DNA from: Ailanthus altissimus
Lineage: Eukaryota; Streptophyta; Magnoliopsida; Sapindales; Simaroubaceae
Direction: 5' to 3'
NCBI GenBank assembly: GCA_946807835.1
Contig: OX327700.1
Span: 24,898,001-24,962,000 of the forward strand
DNA length: 64,000 nt
Each line of letters starts with the position of its first letter. Position 1 is the stretch's first letter. Under the pieces are notes generated by a model. The model made no database searches. It worked only from the letters and a program-made list of their open reading frames with translations, and was not told the origin of the DNA. This document shows, piece by piece, positions 24,945-37,377 of the stretch. The translations under genes were made by a program, and so were the position numbers.

Positions 24945-25719
24945 TGGAGGGAGGGGGGTGGGTTTAGCATACACTCTAAAATCCTTCTAAGCATTTTGCA
25001 AAAGACTTCACTCAAGAGTAATCAAGAATAAGAAAAGATCAAGATAAAAAGATAAAAAAAATCACCAATTACACAAGAAAAGTTTACATGGTTAAATAAT
25101 AAATGCCTACGTCTATGGTGGATCATGAGATTTTAGCCTCTTTTATTCATTCACAAAGAACTCAAATCATAAAGATTCTCAAAAAAAGATAATAAAATAA
25201 TACAATATAATAGACGAACTTTCAAGGATCTATCAATATATTTTTTTTATCACACGAATTTTAAGTATTCTTATGACACTTTCTTGTACACTTAGTACTT
25301 AAGGCTCTCTAGTTTTTTATTTTTTATTTTTTGGAGTTTTTCTTTAGTGCTTAACTTTTTTAAGGAGTTACAATAGTTTATATAATGTTTAAAATGTCTC
25401 TAAAAACTCTATTTTTAGTTAGAATAAGAGTCTATGCATGTAGGAGTCTAAATCCCACCTTAAGAAGTTGAATCGAGCTAAAAAAATGAAAGTTTTTCGA
25501 ATTCAAGTGTTGTGGCACCAATGATTTTGAGTCCAGTGTCGCGACACGCAAGCTTAGGAAAAGGGCCTCTTGCTTGTTCAGAACCTCTCATTGCTTCCGG
25601 CTTTTCATTTCACTTGCTTTCTCGTACGTATAACATGGTCTCGATCTCGTGTCAATTCCTCATTGATTTTTAACTCAAAATCATATTCAAATATAATTTT
25701 AAATTACCAAATTTTATTA
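24945..25719 (-). repeat. Right LTR of the second gag-only element
   Basis: Begins TGGAGGGAGGGG next to the primer-binding site and ends around 'attttatta'. It contains LTR phrases shared with the first element ('caagaataag', 'gtttatataatg', 'ttagaataagagt'). Confidence 0.65.
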
Positions 25720-26236
25720 AAATATTTTAGCAACTGTTTTAAAACGATAGATGTGATTTACTTTCATGTAACATTCTTAATTAATTTGATTAAGATACAT
25801 TAATAAATTAAAGTCTAATTAAATACTCAAGTATTATTTCATAATATCAAAATTTTAAACACAAAATGGCGGTTAGAAAAAATGAATTTTAAATATTAGA
25901 AATTGCTATTTTAATTTTTGAGTAAATATTAAATATTCAATTTAATTTCTAGCATTTTAAAAACTATCATTTATGTCTTTTAAAAATAAAAATGATCACA
26001 TTTTAATAAAAAATAAAAAATAAATAGTAAAAATAATATAATTGAATATTTAAAAAATAAAATTTTAATAAATAATTCAATAAAAATATAAAGATAAAAT
26101 TGTTATTTTTTTAAAATATATAATAACAGTAAAAGTAATTGAAATTTTTTTAGAACGAGTTGTCAAATTTTAAAGGAAAATTTAGACAAATAGTTAAAAC
26201 TTTAAGTCATTTAACTAATTTAGTCGCAGTTTAAAA

Positions 26237-27405
26237 ATTTTAATTTATTTAACCAAATACAACAAATTTGAATAAAAATACCATTTGATTATTTTAACAA
26301 TATCCGCTACAATAAACAGTACTAACTATAGTATACAATATCCTACTACAGTAATTTTTAATTCAAAATTAAATATTTTTTTATTAAAAAAATATTTATT
26401 TTATATTATTTGTTTATTTATTTTTATCATATTACTACAAAAATTACATTAATAATATAATTATTTAATATACTTAAATTAAACTAAATAAATTTCATAA
26501 ATAAATACAAATTTAATTTATATTTTTTATTAAAATTATATTTATTTTATTTATTGATAATTAAATAATTTATTTATAAATTAATCATGTCATATATAAT
26601 AAAATAAAAAATAAATTAAAATATTGAGACAAAAATATATCACACCCATATATATGGGTGCAATAAAATTTTATCACGCCCCACATATGGGCGCAATATT
26701 TTTTATTAGACCCAAATATGAGCACGATAAATTTTAAGTACAATAAAAATTGGCGCAATATTTTTTATTGGGCTCAAATATGAGCACAATAAATTTTAAG
26801 CGCGATAAAAACTTCTCATGGGCATGATAAAAATTTATCACGCCCACATATGGATGAGATAAAAAGTGTAGTCCCTTTTGTTCTTTTTTAATTTTATTAT
26901 AATATTATAATATTTTTTACTTATAATAAATATTTTATGTTTATGTTTATTAGTATTATATTTATTTATTTTATAATGTATAATATAATTAATTTATATT
27001 ATATATTAAAAATTATATTATATTTATCTAAATTTAAGTTTATTTTTATTTATTAATTTTATATTAATTTTATTTAATTATATTATTTGTTAATTATTTA
27101 AATTAATTATATTATTTATATAGTTTAATTTAACTATATTATTTATTTAAATTTTATAATATCGTGATTAAATTAAATAATTAATAAATAATATAATGAA
27201 ATAAAATAAATATAATTTTAATAAATAAATATAATTTTAAGTAAATAATATAAATTAATTATATCATATAGTAAAATAAAATTATAAAATAAAATATAAA
27301 AATTTTGTAGCAAATACCATCTAATCCTATTTATTATAACGAGTATTCGTTAAAATAGTAAAAAAAAAAAATCATTCGTCAACTTTTTGGTTAAAAAAAT
27401 TAAAA
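26237..27405. mobile_element. AT-rich fold-back element with ~80-bp inverted ends
   Basis: The left end (about 26237-26330, 'ttttaatttatttaacca' then 'ttttaacaatatccg') is imperfectly repeated in inverted orientation at the right end (about 27325-27405). The interior is extremely AT-rich, carries no ORF and contains two 62-bp direct repeats with palindromic boxes. This fits a non-autonomous DNA transposon with long inverted repeats (MULE-like or fold-back). No target duplication was recognised and the outer limits are approximate. Confidence 0.45.
26640..26860. repeat. Palindromic boxes and 62-bp direct repeats
   Basis: Variants of a box such as 'cacgcccacatatgggcg' occur near 26641-26658, 26674-26693 and 26838-26855, each close to a perfect palindrome. 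Between them a unit starting 'ggcgcaatattttttatt' at 26690 is repeated at 26752 (period 62). They lie in the middle of the fold-back element. Confidence 0.7.
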
Positions 27406-27648
27406 TGATAGCTTAAAAAAAAGTAAGTCCCTTAATTTTAATTATTTCCGAAAATTAAATGCCTGGGAACTTTTATTCCATTGTCCGTTATCACTGTCAG
27501 GATATGATTAATGATAAACAACATCGAAATGGTCAAGGATCAACGGGCTGAATTCAAGAAAGTCAAACCAATCATAGAACCAAATCTTTAATCGGACGGC
27601 TCACATTCCACCACACCCTTATCAGGCCATGACACATATGGAGAGTGA

Positions 27649-27654
27649 CACGTG
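27649..27654. promoter_or_regulatory. G-box core CACGTG
   Basis: A palindromic bHLH/bZIP-type site in the likely promoter of the NCRK-type gene. Only the motif is seen; function is inferred. Confidence 0.35.
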
Positions 27655-30071
27655 ATCACCTGCAAAAAAGCAAGGATGCGCCACCTCGTCATCAGTGCAT
27701 GAAATGAAATTGAAAGCCAGCAAACACAGTGAACAGACACGGATTCTTAGCTAAGCTAACTGAACAGACACTTCCATTTCAATTTCGAGCTCCATCTTCA
27801 ACGCCATTATCGAGTTCATTTTTATTAAATGCCCACATTTTCCGCTCTCGCTCGCAGCATCATTAAGCTTTCAGCAAGCAGTTCAAGTATATTAGAAGCT
27901 TTAAGTTGTTTTCTTTATATATATATATATATTTGGAGGAAGAAGTATTCGCATTCCAGACCTCGACGCTTAGAGATTGGCTTTATATTAGAAGCTAACT
28001 TTACTAGCACTCCTCGTCTTCTCGTGTATACAGAAGATTAGATGTTTAAAACTCTTGCTTTTTTTTCTTTTTGGGTTTAATGCAATAGAATAGAAGCGCT
28101 TAAGTATAAGAAGATGCTTTTTGTTGTTGTTGTTGTGGTTGTGGGTCTCCTAAAATTTTAAGTGCTTGTGAACGGTGGTAGCTGGGAGGAGATAGCAGTG
28201 CTGCGGGGGGCACGCTGACAAAAACTAATAATTTCTTGGTCTCTTTTGTAATTAGGTACCCACCATTCTCGCCATCTTTTTGGAATCTAAATCAAGTGCC
28301 CAGGAAGTATTTTCCAATCATATTAACACTTTACGCTAACTCTCGAATTCGAATGATACTCTATAATCTTTCACTTTCACTGCCATTCCCACTAATTAAT
28401 TGGACTTATCATTAAATGAGCAGAGATTTTAGAGTTAACCATCAAGATTACTCTGCCGACGAATCCCACGTCGTCATTGATCATCTGATCAAATGATAGG
28501 ATAATAATAGTTTTAATCAGGCGGTCTCCATCACACGGGACTGGGGCCTACTGATGATGCAATTCATTGTCTGTTCCCGACAGCCGACACCCACTTGAAG
28601 TGGGGTCGACTCAGAGCATAACGTTGAAACTCTACTTTTTACAATGTCCTAGCGTATGTATGCCTTTGAAGCCAAGTTTTTCTAGCGTTGTTGGCTGGCT
28701 CTTTGTTTTTAGTAAATTGTACTTCTGTATCTATCGTTCCATTTGTTTTCAAAAAAATTAAAATTGCAAGCTTTTAATCTTGAACAGTGATTTTAGCTAC
28801 TAGAATGGTTGATGAGTCGCTTTCCAGTTTGCAAATGGGTTGCTTTCAATGAAATCGTCGATTATTAATTTAATTTTCCAAATTTCCGCTTCCATTTTGA
28901 ACACTTTTCATATCAACACATCAATCTCTTTCTGTTGTTTACTCTTTGCATTTCCTTTTATATCCTTGACATCCTCTTAATGGTGATTGCTTTGTCCAAT
29001 TTTAGATTTATCCAGTCTTTGGGTCCTACTGGTTATGTTCGTTTTGCTTGGTTCTTGGTTCTGCTTTCTTCTCAATAATTGAGGAGTGTGGATTGAAATG
29101 GTAAGCCTTTGGAGTGATTGTCATTTGATTCTTTTCGGTGAACTGTTATTTTTTTTAGTTCCAGAAAGTGTTGATAGAACAGCATAAGTACATGACTCTT
29201 TTCGATCATATTTTGGAAGTTTTTGATTGGTTTTGAGGGGTCATCAGTTTATGAAAGGACTGGCACCCATCTTAATTGTTTGATGTAAATATACTGCATG
29301 CCGCTGCAACTTTTATTGAATGGTGAACATGTGCATGTTTCTTTGGAAGGACAATTATGCATTTAAGACTTTTAGTTGTGTATCATTATCTCACTGACTG
29401 CAGCTATCTTACTATTGTTTATTGCCGATGGATTGAGTAGAGTATTCATCACTAAATTTTGTTTTCAGAATATATTAAATCTGTGTAAATGTGCAAAAAT
29501 TTTGTATGCAGAATATATTAAATGTGTGTAAATGTGTAACTATTGTTGTTGAAGACAAGCAGTTTTATCTTTTATTATTGATCAATTTGTACTGTGAGTT
29601 TAATAGAATTGGAAGCTTCAGTTGTTTGTTGGCCAACCATGAAATTTTCAACTCCTAATGCTCTGATTTAATCTACAAAATGAGAATATATTTCTACTCT
29701 TGTTTAGTTGGTTCTTCTATGCATTTGAATGTTCATGAAATATCTATAAACAGTTGGTCTGATTACAGGGCACATCAATTAAATTAAATTTGAATTACCT
29801 TCTGAATATGTGATTTACACTTGAAACTTTTCAAACATCTTTGTTTGTTTATACCCCTCTTTGATCTCCAGCTCAATTTTCCTTTGGTTTCAGGTTATCA
29901 TGTATGCTTTTTATCTTCATTATGTTGTTTCTTTCATTTTCTTTTGGACCTATGTTTTTACATTTTGAACTCCAATTGAATGATCACTGCCTCTGGTTTT
30001 ATTTGTTTTGACAGGACTGCCTCTGGTTTTATTTTTTTTCTCAAAGTTAAATCATTTGTTTGTATATATAG

Positions 30072-30127
30072 ATGAGGGGGTCTAAGAAGAAACATTCTGA
30101 ACAGTAGACATCTGGTCCCCGATGAAG
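30072..30127 (+). other. Candidate 5' UTR exon with a short uORF
   Basis: A 56-base segment lies between an acceptor-like 'tatatatag' and a donor-like 'aag|gtttat'. It contains an 11-codon ORF, MRGSKKKHSEQ, at 30072-30107. If included in the mRNA it would be an upstream ORF of the receptor kinase. Based on splice-like signals only. Confidence 0.25.
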
Positions 30128-30333
30128 GTTTATATACTTCAATCTTTCTATTTCACACTTTGATTTCTTGTTAATTTTCGTAAATGGTAATTTCTTCTAT
30201 TGATTCTTAAATAGGTTGAGTCTATGATTGCTTTAAACAATGTTATTGACCTGCTAATTTTTTCTGGGAACTAACTTCTGTTCACATAGCTTTGATGGTT
30301 GGATAATTATTTCTGCAAAGTTTACCTGATATC

Positions 30334-30628
30334 TATCTATCTATCTATCTAAAATGACTAAGAAGCAGATGGAACTAAATTGAATAACTAAGAAGCAGAA
30401 GGAACTAAAAGATTCAATTTAATGTTACCTTTTGAGTTGCAAAATCAATAAAGATTGAATGTGTCATTCTATTTCTTTCATTCTATCTATCTATCAAAAA
30501 TGACTAAAAAGCAGAAGGAAATAAATTGAATGACTAAGAAGGAGAAGGAACTAAAAGATTCAATTTATTGCTACATTTTGAGTTGCAAAATCAATAAAGA
30601 TTGAGTGTGTCATTCTATTTCTTTCATG
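30334..30628. repeat. Tandem duplication (146 bp) with TATC microsatellite
   Basis: The unit beginning 'aaaatgactaa' at 30351 recurs at 30497. Both copies are preceded by (ATCT)n, and both contain 'ttgagttgcaaaatcaataaa'. The copies differ by several substitutions. Located in the probable 5' UTR intron of the NCRK-type gene. Confidence 0.85.
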
Positions 30629-30897
30629 AATACTTCATTATCCTCTCACTTGTTGTCTTATGACTAGTTTGAGACTACTTGGAAAAATATGGCTTAATTT
30701 TCTGTTGTCAGTTTGTAACGCCTTGAGCTAGAAAATAATATGATCTTCTCGAAGATCATAAGCTGCTATTGTGGCAGGATAAGGGTGAGGTGGGGGGATC
30801 TGTAGGTTTTTAAATAAGTGCTGTTATGTTATTGCTGAATTCATTCTGGAGATAGGTAACTGACTTTTCTTTCTCTTCAGTGTTTGGATTTGGATTA

Positions 30898-33800
30898 ATG
30901 AAGTTACAAGTGAAAGTTTCCCTTGCTTGTCTTATTGGCTTGATCTGGATTCAGCAAAGCCTTTGCGGTTAGTGTTAATGTTTGTGATGTTTAGTTTCTT
31001 TTTCTGTTACTCTATCCTATACTCTGATTAGAGTAGCCAATGGATACACCTGGAGTAGCATCTTGCTTGACACACTTCCAATGCAATAAACTCTAGACTA
31101 GAAACTTTTGAAATCCCTTAAGTTAACAATTTGCTGCAGATAAGCTTCATAAGATGTTTCACTTTGTGCAATGTACAAAGGCATTGCACTGTAATTAATA
31201 GTTGTGAAGCTTCAGTCATTTGCTTTGTGGCAGATGAACATTCTGACTCAGCAGGCATAAACAATTGGACGTGTACATGTTCTTCCTCATTGCAAGGAAA
31301 CCAGAGTAATATTCTCAAATCAAATTGTTCTACCTCCTCCTGTGATTGCAGTCCGGGTATGCTGCTGATATTTATGGTATTATCATCCAGAAGCCTTAAA
31401 CTGCTTTTAGCATGATTGTTTCCTCTAAACACTTAATAGAGCATGATCTTATTAATATCTAATAGTTATTAACTTTTCTTCATGCATCTTTAAGTTAAAT
31501 TTTCCGAAGTGTTTACCACCCACCCAGCTGTAGCAACAGTTGGACCAAAAAATATGAGTAATATCAGAGAAATCTAATTTAGCAGTTCTAACCTAGAAAA
31601 CAGTGAAATAAAGATAAAAAATTCCTGCTACTATATATATATATATAATATTAGTCCTTTGGTGCGGATGTCCATTTTCTAATTAATTAAATTCCAGCTG
31701 TGGACTTTAGTTAAAACAATTTCTACAAAAAAATCTATTGCTAGAATTTAGTGGAAAAAGTGGATGTCCGCACTCAAAAAATATGCAGATCTCCGCACCC
31801 GAGCATCATTTTATATGTGTGTGTATATATATGTATATATTATTTTATTTCTCTACCAGCATCATGACAATCAAAGAAAAGAATTGCTGACTTTGAAGTA
31901 GGATTGAACACTTCAGAGTCTTAGACCTAATATATTATGCACTTTGTATGGAATTATTACAGGTGTATTCAGGATACTTTTCTCATGATTTTGACCATCA
32001 GTGTTGAATAGAAGACTGTGCGGAACTCTAATATGTTCCACACACCCTTCCTCACCTGTTATTTCTCTATTTTTTAAAGAGAAATTAAAGGAACCTCATA
32101 CTTGAATCTTGCCATTTGTTATGATACTTTATTACCTCACTCTAGAAGTACCTTGTGTTAAGGCCCTACATGTGTGTTTGCAATGATGTATGTAAATCAT
32201 GTAATTAATAATGAACCATCATCATTCTTTAGTGTTTGAAATACTAACTGCATGAGCCATCTCTGCAGCAGTTGGAGGATTGAGTGAAGGTAGATGGACA
32301 TGTATTTGTGCTGCTGATGGATTACCTAAAGTAGCAGCTAACGGCCACAATTCCATCTGCTTTACAGGCTGCAACTGCTCTTCTGGTACTGTTTTCCTCT
32401 ATAATTCATAGAACTAATATATTTGTGAACAGCTCACTGGTAATATATTTTTTCAATGAATTTTACATTGAATCCCCTAGTTTGGGCATAATTATGTGGT
32501 TCTGATGCCAAATTTGTTGCCGTGTGATGTCCCTGGTCACAAATTTTTTTATTGGGAGTACTGGTTCAGGTCTGTCATGCTGTCATGAATAACCTAAAAC
32601 TCATTTAAGATTAAAAAGGTAGGTAAATACAGCATAAACCAGATTATAAGACTTTGTAACTAGTATGACAAACTGCAACAATTTTTTCCCCTACATGTTG
32701 ATTGCATAATACTGATGCTTTGTATTAGTCAGTAGCTTGTATTCAGATGATAGGGTTCAGGAGCTTACTGGTTGCGATTGACTGCTTAACAGGTTCTGTC
32801 AATGGGGCAAAAGCTTCAGGGAAGCATATTTCAAGGAAAGTTGTTGTAATAGTTCTAGTACTATGTGTCATACTCACAACACTTGCATTTCTTACTTCCG
32901 TGATATGCTATGTCTACCAGAAGGACAAGTGCCATATCCAATCACCTGTTTTTTCTTCAGATAAAGCAACAAGTTGCAATAGTACTACCAACTTAATAAG
33001 CCGCAGAAGTTCTTCAGTTCCAGAAATTAGGGTTGATGTTGGTTCTCCCATTAATTTTGTCACAGGTAGATGAGCTAATATAATGGTTATAACCTAAAAT
33101 TAAAATTCTTAGGACTGAATATGAACTCTATTCTTTTGGCTGTTTCCCCAATTTACTTATTATGAAAACCTGAATATATTTTATGCTATTTGCACGGACT
33201 GTAAGATGTTTTCACTTGTTTTCTTCTTCTTTTTTTCTTCTAATTTCTTTAACTGACTTGGACTTTATAAGAACCCGTAATTCCCTATTTTAAAATTTCA
33301 GGGTGTTTCCAAAAGACTGCTACCGTTCGGAGCAAAACATGGCCTACACATGGAACAATTATCCAATTCTCATACTCTGATTTGGAATATGCAACTGATA
33401 AGTTTTCCAGTTCCAACCTTGTAGGACATGGGGGAAGCAGCTATGTATATCGAGGTCAACTTAAAGATGGTAGAATTGTGGCAGTTAAGCGATTCAAAAC
33501 TCAGGGAGGGCCTGATGCAGATTCTGTCTTTTCCACAGAAGTAGAACTCCAACTTGCCAGTGGTTTTCATTTATTGACTAAACACAACCTTTTCTCTCTC
33601 TCCTGCTGTTATTTCTCAAAATAAATAAGAAAAAGATAATCAGCATGATCCTCAACACTGAAGCTATTGACAATATGCTGTTCTCCTCAGGTTGACCTGT
33701 TATCTAGACTCCATCATTGTCACGTGGTGCCATTACTTGGCTACTGTTCAGAGTTCTGGGGGAAACATGCTGAGAGGCTACTGGTATTTGAATACATGCT

Positions 33801-36430
33801 TAATGGTAATCTGAGGGATTGTTTGGATGGGGTGTTCGGGGAGAGCATGAACTGGGATACTCGCATTGCAATTGCAATAGGAGCTGCTAGGGGTTTGGAG
33901 TATCTCCACGATGCAGCTGCTCCAAGAATTTTGCACAGGGACATCAAATCCACAAATATTCTTTTAGATGAGAGTTGGAGAGCAAAAGTAAGAGTCTTGA
34001 TGTCTCTAAATGTCTGTTAGAAACGTTAAATTCCAGCTAGGCAAAGGAAAAGGACCAAGAAGTTGTGTTGACCATGAACACAGCTCAGTTAGACATCCAT
34101 TCTGTCCAACATCCATTCAAAATCAGGAGCTTTTCACAAATTTAATTTCTTATATGGCTTAAATTTTTTATGTAATTGTTAAATATGTGCAGATAACCGA
34201 TCTTGGTATGGCTAAGCATTTAAAAGCTGATGGCATTTCTAGCTATTCTAGTTCTCCTGCAAGAATGCAGGGCACTTTTGGCTATTTTGCACCAGAGTAT
34301 GCAATAGTTGGAAGAGCCTCTCTTATGTCAGATGTTTTCAGTTTTGGGGTAGTTCTACTTGAACTTATTACTGGTCGGCAACCAATCCATAAATCAATCA
34401 ACAAAGGGGAAGAAAGCCTTGTTCTATGGGTAAAGTGAATCATAATCATTTCATTTCACACTTGCAGACACTAGGTTGAGTTTAGTCTTACAATGCTTTT
34501 ACTTGTCAAAGCTTCATGATTACATGATATAATAATTAATTATTGGGCCATTACAAAAATAGGGAGATCCATTGTAGTCCATAACGAGTCCTCTTGACTT
34601 GTAATCACTCCTAAAATCCAGCATATGCTTACATCATAATGCATGCCCTTTTGGTATAGAACGTATTTCTCTTCTGCAAACTAGGGGAAAATGCCTAGTC
34701 ACTCCCAGTATTCTAGTTTCTAGTGCCTTTAAGTTTCAAATCTGCATTCTGATAATTATAATTGTGTAGTTTTCAATTTGCAGACTACTTGATATATCTA
34801 GATCCCCTTCAACAAGATGTTGATATAATTTGTGTCTATCTCATCTTGTGTAGGCTACGCCTCGTTTACAGGACAGCAGGCAAGTGATATCAGAGTTGCC
34901 TGACCCACGCTTAAAAGAGAATTTTCCTGAAGAAGAGATGCAGTTGATGGCTTACCTAGCAAAGGAATGCCTAATGTTTGACCCTGATGCTCGACCAACC
35001 ATGAATGAGGTTGTACAAATCCTCTCAACCATAGCACCGGATAAGTCTAGAAGAAGAAAGATTCCTCTGAATATGTTTCAGGTAATTACATTTATACTAA
35101 ATTCTGTCTCATTTCCTTTTTATTTGACTGTTGTTAGACTTTCTTTTCTGGTTTACATTTTTCTGCTTTGCATTATTGGGTAATGGCTTTTCCAAAGATG
35201 TTATCATATCTTACAATTGCAATGCAACAAATAGAGGGAGGATTTGCTGTGGGATCACTGACGTTCAAACTTCTTATTATTCTCCATTTGGGTTTACAAT
35301 TCTACATTTCTTCTTTTTCCTCATCCTCTTCCTTTTTTCATATCCTTTGTAGTTATCTTTCTCTTCCTTGATCTCTGTGTCTCCCCTGGTCAGAAGACTC
35401 AGAACAGATAGTTAACATCTACATATGGCAGACCATCTACTTCTTATTATAGATTTCAAAATGTTTTATTTTTGCCCTATGAAATATGTACTATTGACTA
35501 TAGATATTCACATTGGCATGCCACCCTTGAACTCTCATCTCCACCTCCGCATGTGCATGTCTTGCTTCACACTCTTAAGATGGTAATAAGGACTGATACA
35601 AATGCACGGTTGAACTTTAATGACGGCCTCACCCTATTTCCAGTGCTTGAGGAATAGGATGGTTCGTACTAGTGAATATTCCATGGTAGTTGGGCTACTT
35701 TATGGGGTCCTAGTAAATATCCATGGTAGTTGGTCTACTTTATGAGGTCTGAGCTTCAAGCACTCTTGTTATACTAATCATTTCCATAGATTTATCACAT
35801 ACTTCCTCATCAGATAGGGAAAATTACTTTAGGCCTTGCCCTCTACACCCTCTTTCGCTACAATGTAGCTTTTATTTAGCATTTGTATATTAAGTCCTTC
35901 CACCTTCTGAGATCCCTGTTTCTTTCTTTTTTAAGTTGCCTGATTTTTCTGTATATCATCCCCCTTTCTTCAATAGGTGAATGATGAAGTGAATTCAGTA
36001 TAGTAGTTATGTCACTTGCACGTTATCTAGTCAAACTCCACTCAAACTTTCAGATAGATGTGTGAATTTATGATGTTGATATATAGTGTTGCACGTTTCA
36101 TATTTGTTGTAGATGTCTTCAACTAGTGGCATGAAGACGGAACCGTCCACAGAAAAACCCAACAGTCTAATTGCAGCATCCATTGATTCAGAAGAGCTGA
36201 GGAGAGCAACATCAATTAGGACACCCATGTGTTCATTGCCATTAGATACTGACATTACTCTTTGTACCGGAAGCAACAAGGAAGCAGATACAACTTCAGC
36301 TGAGTATATGGAAAGGCTTATCACCCTGACCTCAAAAGTTAGGAGTGACCATTCCCAAAATGATGAAACGGTTGACCTTACTGAGCCTCGGTTTGAATCA
36401 TTCTGCATGGGAAACATTACGCCCCCCTGA
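30898..36430 (+). CDS. NCRK: Receptor-like Ser/Thr kinase, NCRK type
   Basis: Nine coding exons: 30898-30967, 31234-31356, 32269-32385, 32793-33065, 33302-33540, 33691-33987, 34193-34429, 34854-35081, 36113-36430. All junctions are GT/AG with matching phase and give 633 residues. Order: signal peptide (1-23), two short Cys-rich modules with WTCTC/WTCIC motifs (about 30-103), one transmembrane helix (120-145), a Ser-rich juxtamembrane segment, and the kinase domain. The kinase has glycine loop G236-H-G-G, VAVK with K257, an HRD motif 356-358 with catalytic D358, and GTFGYFAPE. The metal-binding motif is DLG (376-378) rather than DFG, a common conservative change, so it should be an active RD kinase. 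The last exon adds a ~100-residue tail with no known domain. The Cys-rich ectodomain identifies the NCRK family, plasma-membrane/endosomal kinases reported to bind plant ROP GTPases. The short ORFs in this span are single exons or intron read-through. Confidence 0.93.
31661..31800. repeat. Possible small MITE in intron 2 of the NCRK-type gene
   Basis: 'ggtgcggatgtcca' at 31661 is imperfectly inverted in 'tggatgtccgcact' (ending 31774), and a third copy of the 'ccgcacc' core lies at 31793-31799. Flanks are TA-rich. No duplication could be defined. Confidence 0.3.
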
Positions 36431-37377
36431 AAAATTACCACACAAGGCAAAGGATTATGGCGGAAAGTAACATATGATCAACTTTATCCAGATTAATGTG
36501 TTTGGTTTACAAATTTGTTTTGGTTTCTTTGTGTTGCTCTCAGCCGGAGGAGGTTGTTTTAGGTTAAGCAAGGTGGTTTTTCTGAGGACTTACTCCATTA
36601 TTATTTTTTATTTCTTTTTCTTTTTAATACTTGAAAAAATATATCTTATCACAGGTGTTTTTTTATATGCGATAATGCCTCTCTTGTATTTATGTCAAAT
36701 TTCATAAAGTTCCCAATGATATTCTACTACACAACAAATAGTCATTTGGTTTTGTTAGGACTTAAGGTTCACTTGAGCTGAGTTGAGTTCGTGTCAGAAA
36801 CAGTATTTAAATGTTAAGGAGCTTGGCAAGTCAGGAAATGAATTTCTTGGATTTGTAAAATGAAAGTGAAGGTGAAGAAAAAAAATGAGGAAAAAAAAAT
36901 CCGTCAACTAACAATTGCATATGACAAAAGAATATGAAAAGCCATTGGGAAAGGGAAATATTTTCATGACAGCTATTTTGTGAATACGCAGAATCGTTTG
37001 AACCCTATGGTTGACATTGGTAGCTGCAGGTATGTGGAAGCAACTGATGCATCTAATATAAACTTTCCCAGAAATAGAGTTTAAATTATCATGTGCTTTG
37101 AATTTGTAATGGGCTGATGGCAATATTTTGGGTAATGCCACCGAGAAAACTAGTGGATTCCATTTTTGCTGGAATGAAGAGCTTCAATGCTCATAAGTTA
37201 TTTACCTTTTATAATCAGTCATCAGTTGCAGTAGCCGCCCATATGTTCCTGTGTCTGTTAGGTGTAGTTTTTACTTTTTACAATCCTAAAATCTCTCTTT
37301 TGAATGGTAGATGAGAGTCTGACCTGAAGGCAGGAAGTTGCACTTCTTGTCAACATAATATATTAAACACAGACATA
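36431..37377. other. 3' flank of the NCRK-type gene
   Basis: Contains the 3' UTR and spacer. Short open frames at 36474-36707 (+), 36908-37141 (-) and 37117-37314 (+) lack codon-use or motif support. No other feature is seen. Confidence 0.5.

Larger units (their letters stand above)
22994..25719 (-). mobile_element. Gag-only copia-type element, 5'-truncated second copy
   Basis: A minus-orientation element related to the one at 1945-11784. The right LTR (24945-25719) is about 775 bp. The left LTR (22994-23382) matches only the last ~340-390 bases of the right one, so about 430 bases are missing from its outer end. The internal 1.56 kb carries a primer-binding site, a decayed gag and a non-coding tract (23450-24130) that is collinear with 7370-7950 in the first copy. 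No pol motif is present. The two copies share the same gag-only layout, which suggests the deletion pre-dates their spread. Confidence 0.7.
27420..30897 (+). promoter_or_regulatory. Upstream and 5' untranslated region of the NCRK-type gene
   Basis: No protein-coding region is supported in this 3.5 kb stretch. Composition changes sharply at about 27430 from AT-rich transposon DNA to mixed sequence, where the promoter probably lies. A palindromic G-box core CACGTG is at 27649-27654, and a CT-rich leader-like stretch lies at 27770-27830. A good acceptor (ttctcttcag, ending 30880) lies 17 bases upstream of the start codon, so the 5' UTR is probably spliced and most of 28.2-30.88 kb is intronic. 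The first exon and its donor could not be fixed. Confidence 0.5.

Noticed and set aside
31118..31432. 104-codon minus-strand ORF in the NCRK-type gene
   Set aside because: It is the shadow of the exon encoding the first Cys-rich module (31234-31356) plus intron sequence.
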